Origin: Pectinophora gossypiella | Taxonomy: Eukaryota; Arthropoda; Insecta; Lepidoptera; Gelechiidae | Length of the DNA stretch: 64,000 bases | Direction of reading: 5' to 3' | NCBI RefSeq assembly: GCF_024362695.1 | Contig: NC_065406.1 | Location: forward strand, 2,790,001-2,854,000 | Shown here: in pieces, positions 53,016 through 63,350 of the stretch | Numbering within the stretch: position 1 is the first letter of the stretch | Layout: each line of letters starts with the position of its first letter | Position numbers and translations under genes: made by a program | The notes under the pieces: model-generated | What the model was told of the DNA's origin: nothing | Databases searched by the model: none | What the model saw: only the letters and a program-made list of their open reading frames with translations

Positions 53016-53767
53016 GTACATACTGGTAGCCATATAAGTACGTTTGGATGTTATTGGCTAGATGCTATTCTCTCCTTGGCCGGATGGAATTCACTACTTG
53101 TCTGCAAAGCGTGACAACTGCTTGTCGCTGGCCACTGGTGGATGTAGTCGGTGGCCCGTTTCGTCACCATACCATAGGCTGGGGGCAGCTGCTTCCGGAG
53201 TTATGTGACCTAACTTGTATTGGGCTGGTTTGCCCTTCACGGGATGGAAAGTCTAACAGGCAGTTGCTTCTATAAAAAACCTGACCTGTCAAATTTTTAG
53301 GTCAAATGGACCCTGTGGGAAACGGGTTAACGCCTCCCAGTTTTGTATGATGTCCGATAGGCAGGTAAAGTGTCGCTTTTTAGTTCACTACACCATTCAT
53401 ATTCTCTATTAATAATTGTAATAATCTCCCTTGGTTTCTGCATAATCCCGTCTACAAATCAGTACAAACAAGTGTTAATTAATGAAAATTACACCTAAAT
53501 TCATCTCTGTCGTAATAATTATTACGACGCGCAAATTAAAATTAAAATAATATTTAAACCAGTCTCATTTCGGCTTGAACTAAGGAGTCGAACAGAATCA
53601 AGATTGTGCAACTTTTAAAAGGGTCTATTATTTTAAAAATACGCAAGAAATGCTTAACCCAACGTATGAGTAAGATCGATTTTTGCTTTTTCGTCCATAT
53701 ATTTTTACCACAAATGACATTTTGTTCCATAACTTCTAAATTCTTTAGATTCAATCATTGTCGTCGA
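53016..53767. other. SINE-C 3' part at 53200-53340, otherwise unassigned
   Basis: 53200-53340: 'gtgacctaacttgtattggg', 'cacgggatggaaagtctaac'. The rest shows nothing recognisable; frames at 53554-53860 overlap on both strands. Confidence 0.5.
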
Positions 53768-53912
53768 ATAAGGCTGTTACTGAGTGGTGACCAAGGGATG
53801 GTATGCGATATTGGGGTAGACCAGCAGCCCCCGTACTCAGGACCGGAAAGGTTGACGTGAAAGAGAGGAAGTCTATACACGGCAGTGGGTCAACACAGAC
53901 TGAGTAGATAGA
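53768..53912 (+). mobile_element. LINE 3' tail
   Basis: Same terminus as 23265-23458: 'gtgaccaagggatggtatgc', 'ggaccggaaaggttgacgtg', 'gactgagtagatagatg'. Confidence 0.65.
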
Positions 53913-54605
53913 TGTTGATAGAAAACTGTCCTATTCTGTGGGCAGCAAGCATAAACCTTAAACAGTTGACAACATAAACATGATTAAGGGAAGTAAATAC
54001 AACATGAATAAGGACTTAAACAAAAGCTTTAAGGGCGTATTGTATCGGTTTTGTCTTGTGAACGTCAAGGTGTAAAGAGAAACGATTGTACTATAAGAGG
54101 CAGGGTTTTGAGAACCCCATTAGTCTGGCCAAGTAGTCAAAGCGGCAAATCTACGATAAGTCACGTCAAAACACGAAACTGAATAAAGGCAAGGGTGGTT
54201 AACTCATCGGGGTTTTAAAGCCCGTGATGACTCTTGAATTGGAAAGTTTATTGAAAATTGAATAAAGTTTATTTAGGTCAATTAAAAACTTGACAAGTAT
54301 AATTGACAAATATGTATTTTTGATCAATGAGTGTAAGCTAAACAGGCTTCCCGTTATATTGACATCCAGCGGTCTTTTGGCCAACCCTAGCAGCTTAGCA
54401 ACACTAACAACAATGTTATCTTAAACCATTCCGAGAAAATATTGTCAAAGGTTAACTTTGTTACGATTTGTTGAAACGTAAAGATATTCAATTTTAGATA
54501 AAATACAGCTTACACAACTTCAAAATGAAGAAACCTGTCACTGATACCTTGTGGCTTGTTTATCGAAATATACTCGTATCTATTGCTGTTAAGTATGTTA
54601 TAAAT
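53913..54605. other. Repeat D fragment at 54120-54175, otherwise unassigned
   Basis: 'ggccaagtagtcaaagcgg' and 'acgataagtcacgtcaaaac' (D, antisense). Remainder AT-rich. Confidence 0.45.
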
Positions 54606-54903
54606 GGAGGAGCTCGGTGGCGCAGCGGTTAACGCGCCCGGTCTGCGATTGTTGAAGTAAAGCAACTTTCGCAAAGGCCGGTCATTGGATGGGTGACCAC
54701 CAAAAAAAAAATGTTTTCATCTCGAGCTCCTCCGTGCTTCGGAAGGCACGTTAAGCCGTTGGTCCCGGCTGCATCAGCAGTCGTTAATAACCATCAATCC
54801 GCACTGGGTCCGCGTGATGGTTTAAGACCCGATCTCCCTACCCATCCATAGAGAAGGCCCGTGCCCCAGCAGTGGGGACGTTAATGGGCTGACGATGATG
54901 ATA
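54606..54903 (+). mobile_element. SINE-B, full length, 11-bp target duplication
   Basis: ATGTTATAAAT at 54595-54605 and 54904-54914. Head 'ggaggagctcggtggcgcag', 5S-like 'gaagtaaagcaac' and 'ggatgggtgaccac', core 'cgtgcttcggaaggcacg', tail 'gacgatgatgata'. This copy fixes the family's exact ends. Confidence 0.92.
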
Positions 54904-54994
54904 ATGTTATAAATTGGCTAGTTGACAGTAGGGAATGCAATCCCGACTCGAAATCGCTGATTCAAGATCCCCCGGGATTGGAAATATCAATCCT

Positions 54995-55312
54995 TCAAAT
55001 ATCAAAATTTGAACTTGATATCAACTCTCTGAATCATCACCCTCAGTATTCGTTACGGTGTCACTAACTCCCATACCTACTTGCATGGCTACTTGTGCGG
55101 GGTGTAAGTGACATCGTAACGAATTCTAAGAGGGATAATTCAGTTCGTTATTCAGAGTTAATATCAAGTGGAATTTTCCATCGCAAAAATATAGAATTGA
55201 AAAAAACCAATGAAATTTGCGACGGAAAATTCCACTTGACAAATCAGAATCATGGTCTGAATCATCCCACTAAGTATTCGTTACGATATCACTAACACCT
55301 TGTATATGTAAT
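54995..55312. mobile_element. MITE-R composite: half copy plus full copy
   Basis: Same organisation as 34714-35032: right half, joint with 'cccatacctacttg...gcggggtgtaagtgaca', then a full copy ending 'acgatatcactaacaccttg'. 55313-55730 is unassigned. Confidence 0.7.
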
Positions 55313-55731
55313 ATACATATAGACTGCTACTTAAATAGATTTAATCTTGTTTCTATTCCACTCGTATTGGAACTAAACCCTCTTTTGATAGCTTCAAGCT
55401 ACCACCATTTCTAAATTAATTTTCCTATATCCATACCAACTCTGTCAGTACCAGACAAATCCATTTGCTATATTCAAATGTAAAATGTTATTAATCTCGT
55501 CTTTAGATTAGCACGAGTAGGTATGACGATTAATTTTACGTCATACACATTTACGTACAACACTGTAGATTCACGCTCTTAATCTTTAACGGGGTAGGCA
55601 ATTGAACAAAGACACCGGCTATCGGAAATATTGGATATGGTGAACCGCTTTGCCTGCGCCTTCAGGAATGCCTGTTTCTTTTTATTTAAAGGAAGATGAC
55701 AAACTCAGTGTTAATATAATAAATAATCATC

Positions 55732-56055
55732 AACGGCCTCCGTGGTACAGTGGTTGAGCGTTAGGCTCACGATCCGGAGGTCCAGGGTGCGAATCCCGGT
55801 GGGGACATGTCACAAAAAATACTTTGTGACCCTTGTTTGGTTAGGACATTTGAGGCTGATCACCTGATTGTAACAAAGTAAGATGATCCGTGCTTTGGAG
55901 GGCACGTTGAACAGTCTGTTCCGGGTACTATTTACTTAGTAAGTATGTAGTTGTTACATGAGCCATGTCATGGGCCTTTGGCGGCTCAATAGTAACCCTG
56001 ACACCACGGTTGATGGGGTTGGTAATGCACCTCACAACCCACACGATAGAAGAAT
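55732..56055 (+). mobile_element. SINE-A1, full length
   Basis: Head 'ggcctccgtggtacagtggt', B box 'ggtgcgaatcc' (one change), 'ggggacatgtcacaaaaa', core 'cgtgctttggagggcacg', tail 'ggcggctcaatagtaaccct', 'cacacgatagaagaa'. Confidence 0.82.
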
Positions 56056-56175
56056 AAGACCTAAATATTTTTAGTAGGTCTACTTTCATTCATTCTCTAC
56101 ACGTTCGAACTATCTAAGTATGCCTTCTATGTACATTTAAGATATTTGTTAAGCATGACTCCCTCATTCAGCGCT

Positions 56176-56385
56176 TATCGCTATCGACCCACTAGGGTCG
56201 ATTAATTCTTTCAAATATTTTTCCTCTCAGACGACGCCCTGAGCCGAGGTTCGCGCCCAACTGGGCACCCTCAGGCCTGTTGTCTTAAACGTTGTACCGG
56301 GTGAGAGCCTTCAGCGCTCCCCATTTGTCCGGCCAAGTAGTTAATGCCATCTGCGGCAAATCTACAATAAGTCACGTAAAAAAAA
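56176..56385 (-). repeat. Repeat D, long copy
   Basis: Antisense, from 'cgcttatcgctatcgaccca' through 'ctgagccgaggttcgcgccc' to 'caaatctacaataagtcacg'. 56386-56770 is unassigned. Confidence 0.65.
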
Positions 56386-56771
56386 AAGTTAAGCATGATA
56401 AACAAGCATTTGACCACAATCTCATCTGATGGTAATTAACGATCTGGTCAAGGTATATGCTTACCTAGTAAGTGTCTATTCACTCTTGCCTTGAAGACTA
56501 CACTTGAAGGTTGAAAAGGTTACAAATAAGAATTGATTATGCACTTATTGTTAGTACCTAAAATAGTCGTAAAATCGTAATTTAACTCGCCAAGGGTAGG
56601 TCAGCTCATCAGATATGTAAATGTGGGGCCAACATTAATAATTCTGGCCATCAATCATGAAGGATCGGTAACCACGCAAGCCCTTTAAACTAAGGCCCAT
56701 TCATTATACAAAAATCCTTTTTGTACACATTGGTTTTTGAAATTATACGCCGATAATTTCCTTTTTTTTAT

Positions 56772-56860
56772 GAGGAGCTCGGTGGCGCAGCGGTAAATGT
56801 GCTCGGTCTGCGATTATTAAAGTTAAGCAACTTTCGCAAGGGCCTGTCATAGGATGGGTT
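56772..56860 (+). mobile_element. SINE-B head only
   Basis: Ends abruptly after 'cataggatgggtt', inside the 5S-like block. Retained: A box and 'aaagttaagcaac'. 3' truncation is unusual for a SINE and suggests later deletion. Confidence 0.7.
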
Positions 56861-56949
56861 CAAAACGATCTTAATAAACAAAACTATTGGATAATTATCG
56901 TTAAATGATAAACTACCATATTCGACATATTTCATATTATTATTGTAAT

Positions 56950-57105
56950 AACTGTCGATCTACTCTGAACCGGCGTGCGTGTGAAGCGATTGATGAATGT
57001 GGAGGAAGCAAGACAAGTGTGTCAGGATCGAAGCAAATGGAATTCTATAGTCTCTGCTTACCTCGGTGGGAAATAGGCGTGAGTTTATGTATCTATGTAA
57101 TAACT
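56950..57105 (+). mobile_element. Repeat K tail
   Basis: 'actctgaaccggcgtgcgtg', 'gtcaggatcgaagcaaatgg', ending 'gcgtgagtttatgta'. 57106-57460 is unassigned. Confidence 0.65.
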
Positions 57106-57460
57106 GTCAAGTAGGCAATTACCTGTTAAATTGACGACTGCTTTTTGTAACTAGTATTGATAGTCTGTTTGTTTTTATTACACGAAACAAAAAGATTTGC
57201 GTCTTAATATAAATCTTCAGTTAATTACAAATCTTCCCGCGTCTTAGCGAATTACGACCGTGCTAATTTCTTTACCACATCCGTATTACTGACAACAAAG
57301 CGGTGGGTTCGCTGTCAATCTGCCAATAGGAACCCTTTGTGTTCGTACAAAATTGATCAAAGCAGTGTTTCGCGCGTCAGTATAGACAGTTGATTGGAAA
57401 AGTTGCTGTCAACTAACGCAGCGTAGTTGGGCAATTAGTTATTAGTCAGGACATTAGTCC

Positions 57461-57680
57461 TTTTTTGACGTGACTTATTGTAGATTTGCCGGAAATGGCA
57501 TTAACTACTTGGCCGGACAGATGGGGAGCGTTGAAGGCTCTCGGTACAAAGTTTAAGACAACATGCTTGTGGGTGGCCAGTTGGGCGCGAACCTCGGCTC
57601 AGGGCGTCGTCTGAGAGGAAAAAACATTTGAAAGAATTAATCGACTCGAGTAGCGATAAGCGCTGATTGAGGGAAATCGT
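57461..57680 (+). repeat. Repeat D, long copy
   Basis: 'gacgtgacttattgtagatt' to 'gataagcgctgattgaggga', the mirror of 56176-56385. Directly abuts the LINE end at 57690. Confidence 0.65.
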
Positions 57681-57689
57681 CGACCAGGA

Positions 57690-58022
57690 CATTCATCACA
57701 GGCCTTTACATCTTTATCAGATGATTCAAACAGCGTTTCTGTGGCAGCTTTTAAAATGGCTGTAAAGTCCAATGCGAGAGCGACAGTAGCGGCCGCACGA
57801 CTGGCATTGTAGTTGAGGGTTATTAGACGGCTCAGGTGGTAAATCAGCCCTTTCATTTCTGTGTCGCCTCTCGCGCTTGTCGGCCAGAATCTGGAACCAG
57901 GTTTTATCGTGTGCTTTGCACCCATCGGCCAAAGACGTCCTCCACTTATTCCGGTCACTGGCCAGGTCCTCCCATTTATCGGGGCTGATCTTAAAAGCAA
58001 GCAGTCCAAGGCTTATTACCAA
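57690..58022 (-). mobile_element. LINE C-terminus with terminal zinc finger
   Basis: A 98-codon minus frame (58022-57726): 'KWEDLASDRNKWRTSLADGC', 'ADKRERRHRNERA', then 'CQSCGRYCRSRIGLYSHFKS' ending in CH. The Cys-x2-Cys...His finger at the very end, with 'CRSRIGL.SH', is typical of the last residues of many animal LINE polymerases. No RT domain is present upstream. Confidence 0.7.
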
Positions 58023-58114
58023 CTAATGACAAAAGTTACAAAAAGTCACTATGGTCCTGCGGTACACCCAGGGCTCTTCCTTCCCAAACGGGGAGCGCCG
58101 TTTCGAACCCCAGT

Positions 58115-58220
58115 ACTTGCACCAATGAGTTATTTTAATCTTAAGTGCAGTTTTCACTCGGTGAGGAGTGGATACTTAACTTAGTTCATCTTGCGATAAA
58201 TGTATCTCTGACCATGGCAT
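58115..58220 (+). repeat. Repeat E piece, SINE-B target
   Basis: 'caccaatgagttattttaat', 'tagttcatcttgcgataaat'. Confidence 0.55.
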
Positions 58221-58512
58221 GGAGGAGCTCGGTGGCGCAGCGGTAAACGCGCTCGGTCTGCGATTGTTGAAGTTAAGCAACTTTCGCCGGTCATAGGATG
58301 GGTGACCACAAAAAAAAGTTTTCATCTCGAGCTCCTCCGTGCTTCGGAAGGCACGTTAAGCCGATGGTCCCGGCTGCATTAGCAGTCGTTAATAACCATC
58401 AATCCGCACAGGGCCCGCGTGATGGTTTAAGGCCCGATCTCCCTATCCATCCATAGGGAAGGCCCGTGCCCCAGCAGTGGGGACGTTAATGGGCTGGTGA
58501 TGATGATGATGA
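58221..58512 (+). mobile_element. SINE-B, full length, 12-bp target duplication
   Basis: 'tgaccatggcat' (58209-58220) and 'tgaccatggtat' (58513-58524). A short deletion removes the middle of the 5S-like block ('caactttcgccggtcatagg'). Confidence 0.88.
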
Positions 58513-58669
58513 TGACCATGGTATAAGTACACCAGGTACGCTCAAAAGTGACATCCAACATTTCAAGATTAGCCCAACCGACGTCATCCTACCCTGCGTT
58601 GTCATTGCAAAAATAAATTATCCACGACCATTGTTTTTATATTTACTTTCCAAGGAAATTTTGAACTTT

Positions 58670-58880
58670 TAGTAAAAGAGTTACATACAGTTTTAATGTT
58701 TTTATATAAGTGACAAGTAATAGTAATTAAATACATTAGTCAGTAATTCATTAATTTTCAATACTAAAATGTACGTCCTTGGAATGTTGGAGATACTAAT
58801 TTAATGGTAACATAGTGGTAACACATACGTCATCAAAGGACTAGCAATGGCGGTTGTCATAGGATTGAGCATACCTTGAG
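58670..58880 (-). repeat. Repeat P, copy 2
   Basis: Reverse complement of 2320-2525: 'gtcataggattgagcatacc', 'tggtaacacatacgtcatc', 'gacaagtaatagtaattaa'. Confidence 0.55.
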
Positions 58881-58884
58881 GGTT

Positions 58885-59360
58885 AAAAATGCCACATCGA
58901 AGCAATTCATCTAACAAAAGCAATATTGCAATTTGACATGCGTGCATTGCGCACCTACTTTTTAACCCCCGACGCAAAAACGACGGGGTGTTATAAGTTT
59001 GACGTGTCTATGTAAATGTGTATGTGTCTGTCTGTGGCATCGTAGCTCCCAAACGGATGATCCGATTTTAATGCGGTTTTTTTTGTTTGAAAGGTATATC
59101 AGTCGAAAGTGTTCTTAGCTATGTTTGGTCGAAATCGGTTCAGGTCTTCAAGGTCATTAGGTCGTTTCTTAAGTGTGATAAGAATGTTACACGCTCAGTT
59201 TGCTTGTAAGCATTGTGGGATAAGTTATTTTTTGCTTTCTACAAGGTTTAGCATTTTTAACCTTTTGTCTTAATAATTGAGTACTTTTTTTTGGTCGGGG
59301 GTTTTTAACTGTTTTAATTTAATGTTATATATGCTTCGATGTGGCCTTTTAACACTCCTG
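58885..59360. repeat. Dispersed repeat with 'aacccccgacgcaaaaacga' end
   Basis: 'aacccccgacgcaaaaacga' at 58965, 'gtagctcccaaacggatgat', 'cgattttaatgcggtttttt', and the mirror end 'ttggtcgggggttttt' at 59290. 'gccacatcgaagcaattcat' (58891) faces 'atgcttcgatgtggcc' (59330), an outer inverted pair. This is a common moth repeat type; probably an inverted-repeat DNA element. Confidence 0.5.
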
Positions 59361-59374
59361 GTTTTCTTATACCA

Positions 59375-59865
59375 TGCCTCTGACTACCCCAAGTGGGTTA
59401 TAGTTGTGAGCTAATGTTTATTGTGTTGAAAAAGTCACGTATGTCAGAGAGAATCTCTACGGATGTTTATATGGGACTCTCTTAAAGCTTTCACGTGACA
59501 TGAATAAAAAACACAGTTACGACATTGTGCTTACATCCTTCCAGCGCTCAACCTTCTTAGTGGTTATGGCATATTATTATGTATAATACCCACAGACATT
59601 TAGCATTTGGCATTTTTAGGCCGCCTTTGCCCACCTTAGAATAAGTTTACCCTGTAAATGTTTTGTAAAATGTGCAATAAAGTGTTTTATTATTATTATT
59701 GTGTCTTTTTCATATCTCGGGCCTATGGAGGCCCGGACTTTTAGAAGGCGTGCGTGGGGCCGAAGCCAACACGTAGAGGCCCCTTAATTATTATTATTAT
59801 TACATTTAATACTTCAAGAGGAGCAGACTAAACATAAATATCATACCTACAACACTGATAATGGT
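59375..59865 (+). repeat. Repeat E scrap and a LINE 3' end
   Basis: 59375-59425 E. 59615-59700: 'tttttaggccgcctttgccc' and 'tgtgcaataaagtgttttat' with TTA tail, similar in layout to 63550-63650. Confidence 0.5.
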
Positions 59866-60228
59866 GCTAATTCCTGTAAATACCATCTATTTTTATTTTA
59901 AGTTATACTTGTCATAGTCTAATCCGCCGAAAAGGAAAGGAACAGATGACAACTGTTAATTTTACAATGAATAAATAACCCGGGTGAATAAAATAGGCAT
60001 CACCCTGATATGCAAAACATTAGATGTGTGCTGTCATATTAATTCTGTCGGGTTATTGTCCAATATAAATTTTGGAAGGGCTTTTTAAATTTCTGTCTTA
60101 AATTGACGTGTGTTCCATAAATTTTATGCCTGTCGATTTCCCGTTACTTTCTTTTTCAGCGGATAAGAAAATGACAGGTATAACTTAAAAAAAAAAATAG
60201 ATGGTGTGTGCTGGAATCAGCACCATTA
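59866..60228 (+). mobile_element. MITE-F, complete copy
   Basis: Starts 'aatggtgctaattcctgtaa' and ends 'gctggaatcagcaccatt', with both internal TIR blocks. Confidence 0.8.
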
Positions 60229-60239
60229 TGTTATTAATA

Positions 60240-61140
60240 TTATATTTAATGTATGTTTTATTTTATTTTTATTTATTTATTTTCTTATAAAAACAATGTT
60301 ACAAACACTGGAATACAGACATCGGTAAACCCGCAAAAGATTGTCTCGATGCCTGCTCCTCGCACCACGTCACAATGGTTGTATTATATTTAATTAAAAA
60401 TACAAGCTATACAGACCTATAGGTAAGTACTCTGTCTACCACGATAACCAACCCTAAATAGTATGTAGTATTATAATGTAATCTATGCTAACAGGAAGGT
60501 AGTTCTAAACAAGTCACAGTCCTCCGGTAGCTGATGGTCGGTTCTTATCACTGTTACACAGCCCACTCCACGCGCTGCTTAAACATTCCAACCAGTTTTG
60601 TATTATTACTTTACACTTAATAGGATGTGATGCAATTATAACTTCTGCGTCTGGCACCGATTTTGAGCTCCTAATTTGTTTTAATACGCTCGCTCGAGTT
60701 ACCAAAATCCGTCGCAATTTACTTAGGCATTTAATGTAGAAAAGTTTTGCACTGAAGTAAGTTAGATTGAGATATCGTTTTACTGGTACCTCTTTATTTA
60801 AGTTAGACATAATTATGCTGGCACAGTTGGCTCGGGACCTCCTTGCATGATAGTTGATATTTGACTTCTTGCCATGCAGATTATAAGAATGCATAAGACG
60901 GCCTTGTTAGTACATTTTCGCGGAGTTCCGTTAGTCGTAAAGTTTGCGGACGAGTGGAATGCAAAGTTGAAGTAGGAACTATTTTACCTAGGAAATGACT
61001 ATTCACTCTAGCATTGAAAACTCCCAGATTATAACGAGTTGGAAAAACAGACGACGGCAGACAGTTCCAGTGCTTAGCTGTTCGCATCAATAAGGAAGAG
61101 GCAAAACATTTAGTGCGGATTAGTGACATATCATAACAAT
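60240..61140 (-). mobile_element. LINE 3' end with C-terminal coding region
   Basis: Minus-strand coding: 61129-60881 contains 'RTAKHWNCLPSSVFPTRYNL' and 'GVFNARVNSHFLGK', the usual last block of Jockey/CR1-like LINE polymerases. 60894-60514 is a further open frame of 126 codons in a different frame, possibly 3' UTR. The 3' end is the antisense A-rich tail at 60245-60290. Confidence 0.65.
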
Positions 61141-61388
61141 GGAATGCCTGCTAAAGTCTGGTTGTCCGTAGATAGAATGCAGTAGGTAGTATCTTTAGTC
61201 TTCGGGTAAGGCCTTACTGTTCGAATCCTCACATAAAATAATGTGGCAACACTAGTTTTAAGTTTTTAAATTCGACCACAAGATGGCGATTCTAACACTC
61301 TTTACTTCAACTAATTGCTTACTTACTCAACATGTAACTATAATATTATTAAATACAGTCCAAAGTTAACTTTTATGTGTAAATTAAC

Positions 61389-61734
61389 AGCCTCCGTGGT
61401 CTAGTGGTTAGAGCGTTAGACTCACGATCTGGAGGTCCGGGTTCGATTTCCGATGTGGACATTGTCGAAATCACTTTGTGAGACTGTCCTTTGTTTGGTA
61501 AGGACTTTTCAGGCTTGAATCACCTGATTGTCCGAAAAAGTAAGATGATTCCGTGCTTCGGAGGGCACGTTAAGCCGTTGGTCCCGGCTATTAGCTGTAA
61601 AAACACCTCCACCAACCCGCATTAGAGCAGCGTGGTGGAGTATGCTCCATACCCCCTCCGGTTGATTGAGGGGAGACCTGTGCCGAGCAGTGAAACGTAT
61701 ATAGGCTGTTTATGTATGTAGGTGCAATTTTATT
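61389..61734 (+). mobile_element. SINE-A2, full length, 9-bp target duplication
   Basis: TAAATTAAC at 61380-61388 and 61735-61743. Head 'cctccgtggtctagtggtta', B box 'ggttcgatttcc', 'cattgtcgaaatcactttgt', core 'cgtgcttcggagggcacg', tail 'ggtggagtatgctccatacc', 'aaacgtatataggctgttta'. Confidence 0.88.
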
Positions 61735-61743
61735 TAAATTAAC

Positions 61744-62457
61744 ACCAGCTCCGCACACTTTCCTAGATGACATTGACAATTCTGATACTCCCGCAATAAG
61801 TATATCATTGCTGATACAATAAGGAAATAAATCTTTCCATAAGGAAAATAGAGCAAAATTTAGTTTCCCACTTTATTTTTGTGTTTGATAAGCACCTTAT
61901 GATATCTTCCTTCAGGGAAACGTATTAGTTTGCGAAACGAAAAGTATTTTCGTGTTATTTTAGTTTGCTTTGGGTTGTGTGGGATGTTGTGGGGTGTAAT
62001 CTGCGGCAGGTAAGAGGACTAGGTGGGTAGGAAATAGCAGAAATGTGTGTAGATCAATAAAATATAGTTTTTTTTGTAATAACGGATTTTCCAGGCCACA
62101 TTTAAGGATTTCAGACATATGCACCTTTTATCTTTGTTTTTGGGTATAAATGATGACCCTTTGTTATTACACCCATCCAAAACACATCTTTACCCATTAG
62201 GTATTATTCTGATCAAAATGATAAGCATTAGGTATAAGTATCAATTCATATCAAGGTACAATATTAATAATAAATAATTCTGATCAAGATACAATATCTG
62301 ATCCAAATATCAACAAATAATATTATGCCCAGCAGTGGGCGGCGTACGTCGTAAGTTAAACTTTCGTTACGATTTGAAGAAAGACTCTTTCATCACATCG
62401 CGTGAATGAAAAAAGCTTTTTAACATTATTTTGTAAATACTAAGCTAATGGAACTGA
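61744..62457. other. MITE-N interior copy at 62060-62225; rest unassigned
   Basis: 62060-62225 is the reverse of 9070-9180 ('ttttgggtataaatgatgac', 'attattctgatcaaaatgat'), preceded by 'ggattttccaggccac', a MITE-N-like end. Confidence 0.45.
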
Positions 62458-62909
62458 TAGGCGCGTTGCTCACACGACTAACAGTAGAGTCGGCATTTCG
62501 GCTGAGACGGGGGGGGGGGGGGGGGGCTACATCGGAGTTGATGCGGGGGCGCAGCGGAGTAAAGGCGGGGGCGCAGCGGAGTCGATGCGGGAGCGCAGCG
62601 GAGTAGAGGGGGGCACATCGGAGTCGAAGCGGGGGCGCAGCAGAGTAGAGAGTAGAGGCGGGGTCACATCGGAGTCGAAACGGGGGCGCAGCGGAGTCGA
62701 GACGGGGGCGCAGCGGAGTAGAGGCGGGGGCGCAGCGGAGTAGAGGCGGGGGCACATCGGAGTCGAAGCGGAGGCGCAGCGGAGTCGAGACGGGCGTTTC
62801 TTGCCGCCATTTTATTATTTCATTTCATACATATGATAATTCATAGTTCTAAATTAACAGTTCCGCGACCCCGCGTGCCGCATCGACTCTCGTGTGAGCG
62901 ACGCGCCTA
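62458..62909. mobile_element. Inverted-repeat element carrying a GC-rich minisatellite
   Basis: Outer ends 'taggcgcgttgctcacacga' (62458) and 'tcgtgtgagcgacgcgccta' (62890-62909) are inverted repeats; the symmetry extends to 'agagtcggc' / 'gccgcatcgactct'. Inside, 62507-62795 is a G-run of 18 followed by about 14 units of 'gcgggggcgcagcggagt' or the variant with 'cacatcggagtcgaa'. The Pro/Arg-rich minus-strand frames at 62426-62757 are products of this repeat. Confidence 0.7.
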
Positions 62910-63201
62910 ATACTGACTTAGGTCAGCCTAAAAAAGATAATGTTTGCTTAACAAATACATTTGAGCTGAAAAAGCGTTCGTATAAAATACAGAAAGTAAA
63001 CCTTTATCTGAAACCTAAGTAAATTCACTCGCATTGCGTATAAAATATTCAGGTGTTCAAGCAATTTTTTTTTGTTTCAGACTAAATATATGAATGCCTA
63101 CGAAACTGCTTTTACATACATACATGAACTTAAACATTTAATAAAGTTAAATATGAGATAGCTAAATTACACTTGAGATATCTCCTTTCATAATAACATA
63201 C

Positions 63202-63350
63202 AGGGTCTTAGTGAGTGAGGTTGATATCAAGTGGAATTTTGCGACGGAAAATTCCACTTACTACACTACTAAAAACTACACTACACTACTACTTAAATAC
63301 TACACACTACTTCACTACACTACACTACTACTATACTACTTCACTACTTA
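63202..63350 (+). repeat. MITE-R remnant and CACTA-type microsatellite
   Basis: 'cagggtcttagtgagtgagg', hairpin 'gtggaattttgcgacgg' / 'aaaattccac', then 'actacactact' repeats to about 63350. Confidence 0.6.

Noticed and set aside
54650..54705. 5S rRNA gene
   Set aside because: Only the internal promoter-like blocks are present, in the middle of a SINE.
62426..62757. Pro/Arg-rich repetitive proteins on the minus strand
   Set aside because: They are translations of the GC-rich minisatellite in two frames.
62507..62795. CRISPR array
   Set aside because: Units are tandem without unique spacers and the DNA is eukaryotic.
63255..63350. CACTA-type DNA transposon terminus
   Set aside because: The CACTA strings are a simple microsatellite.
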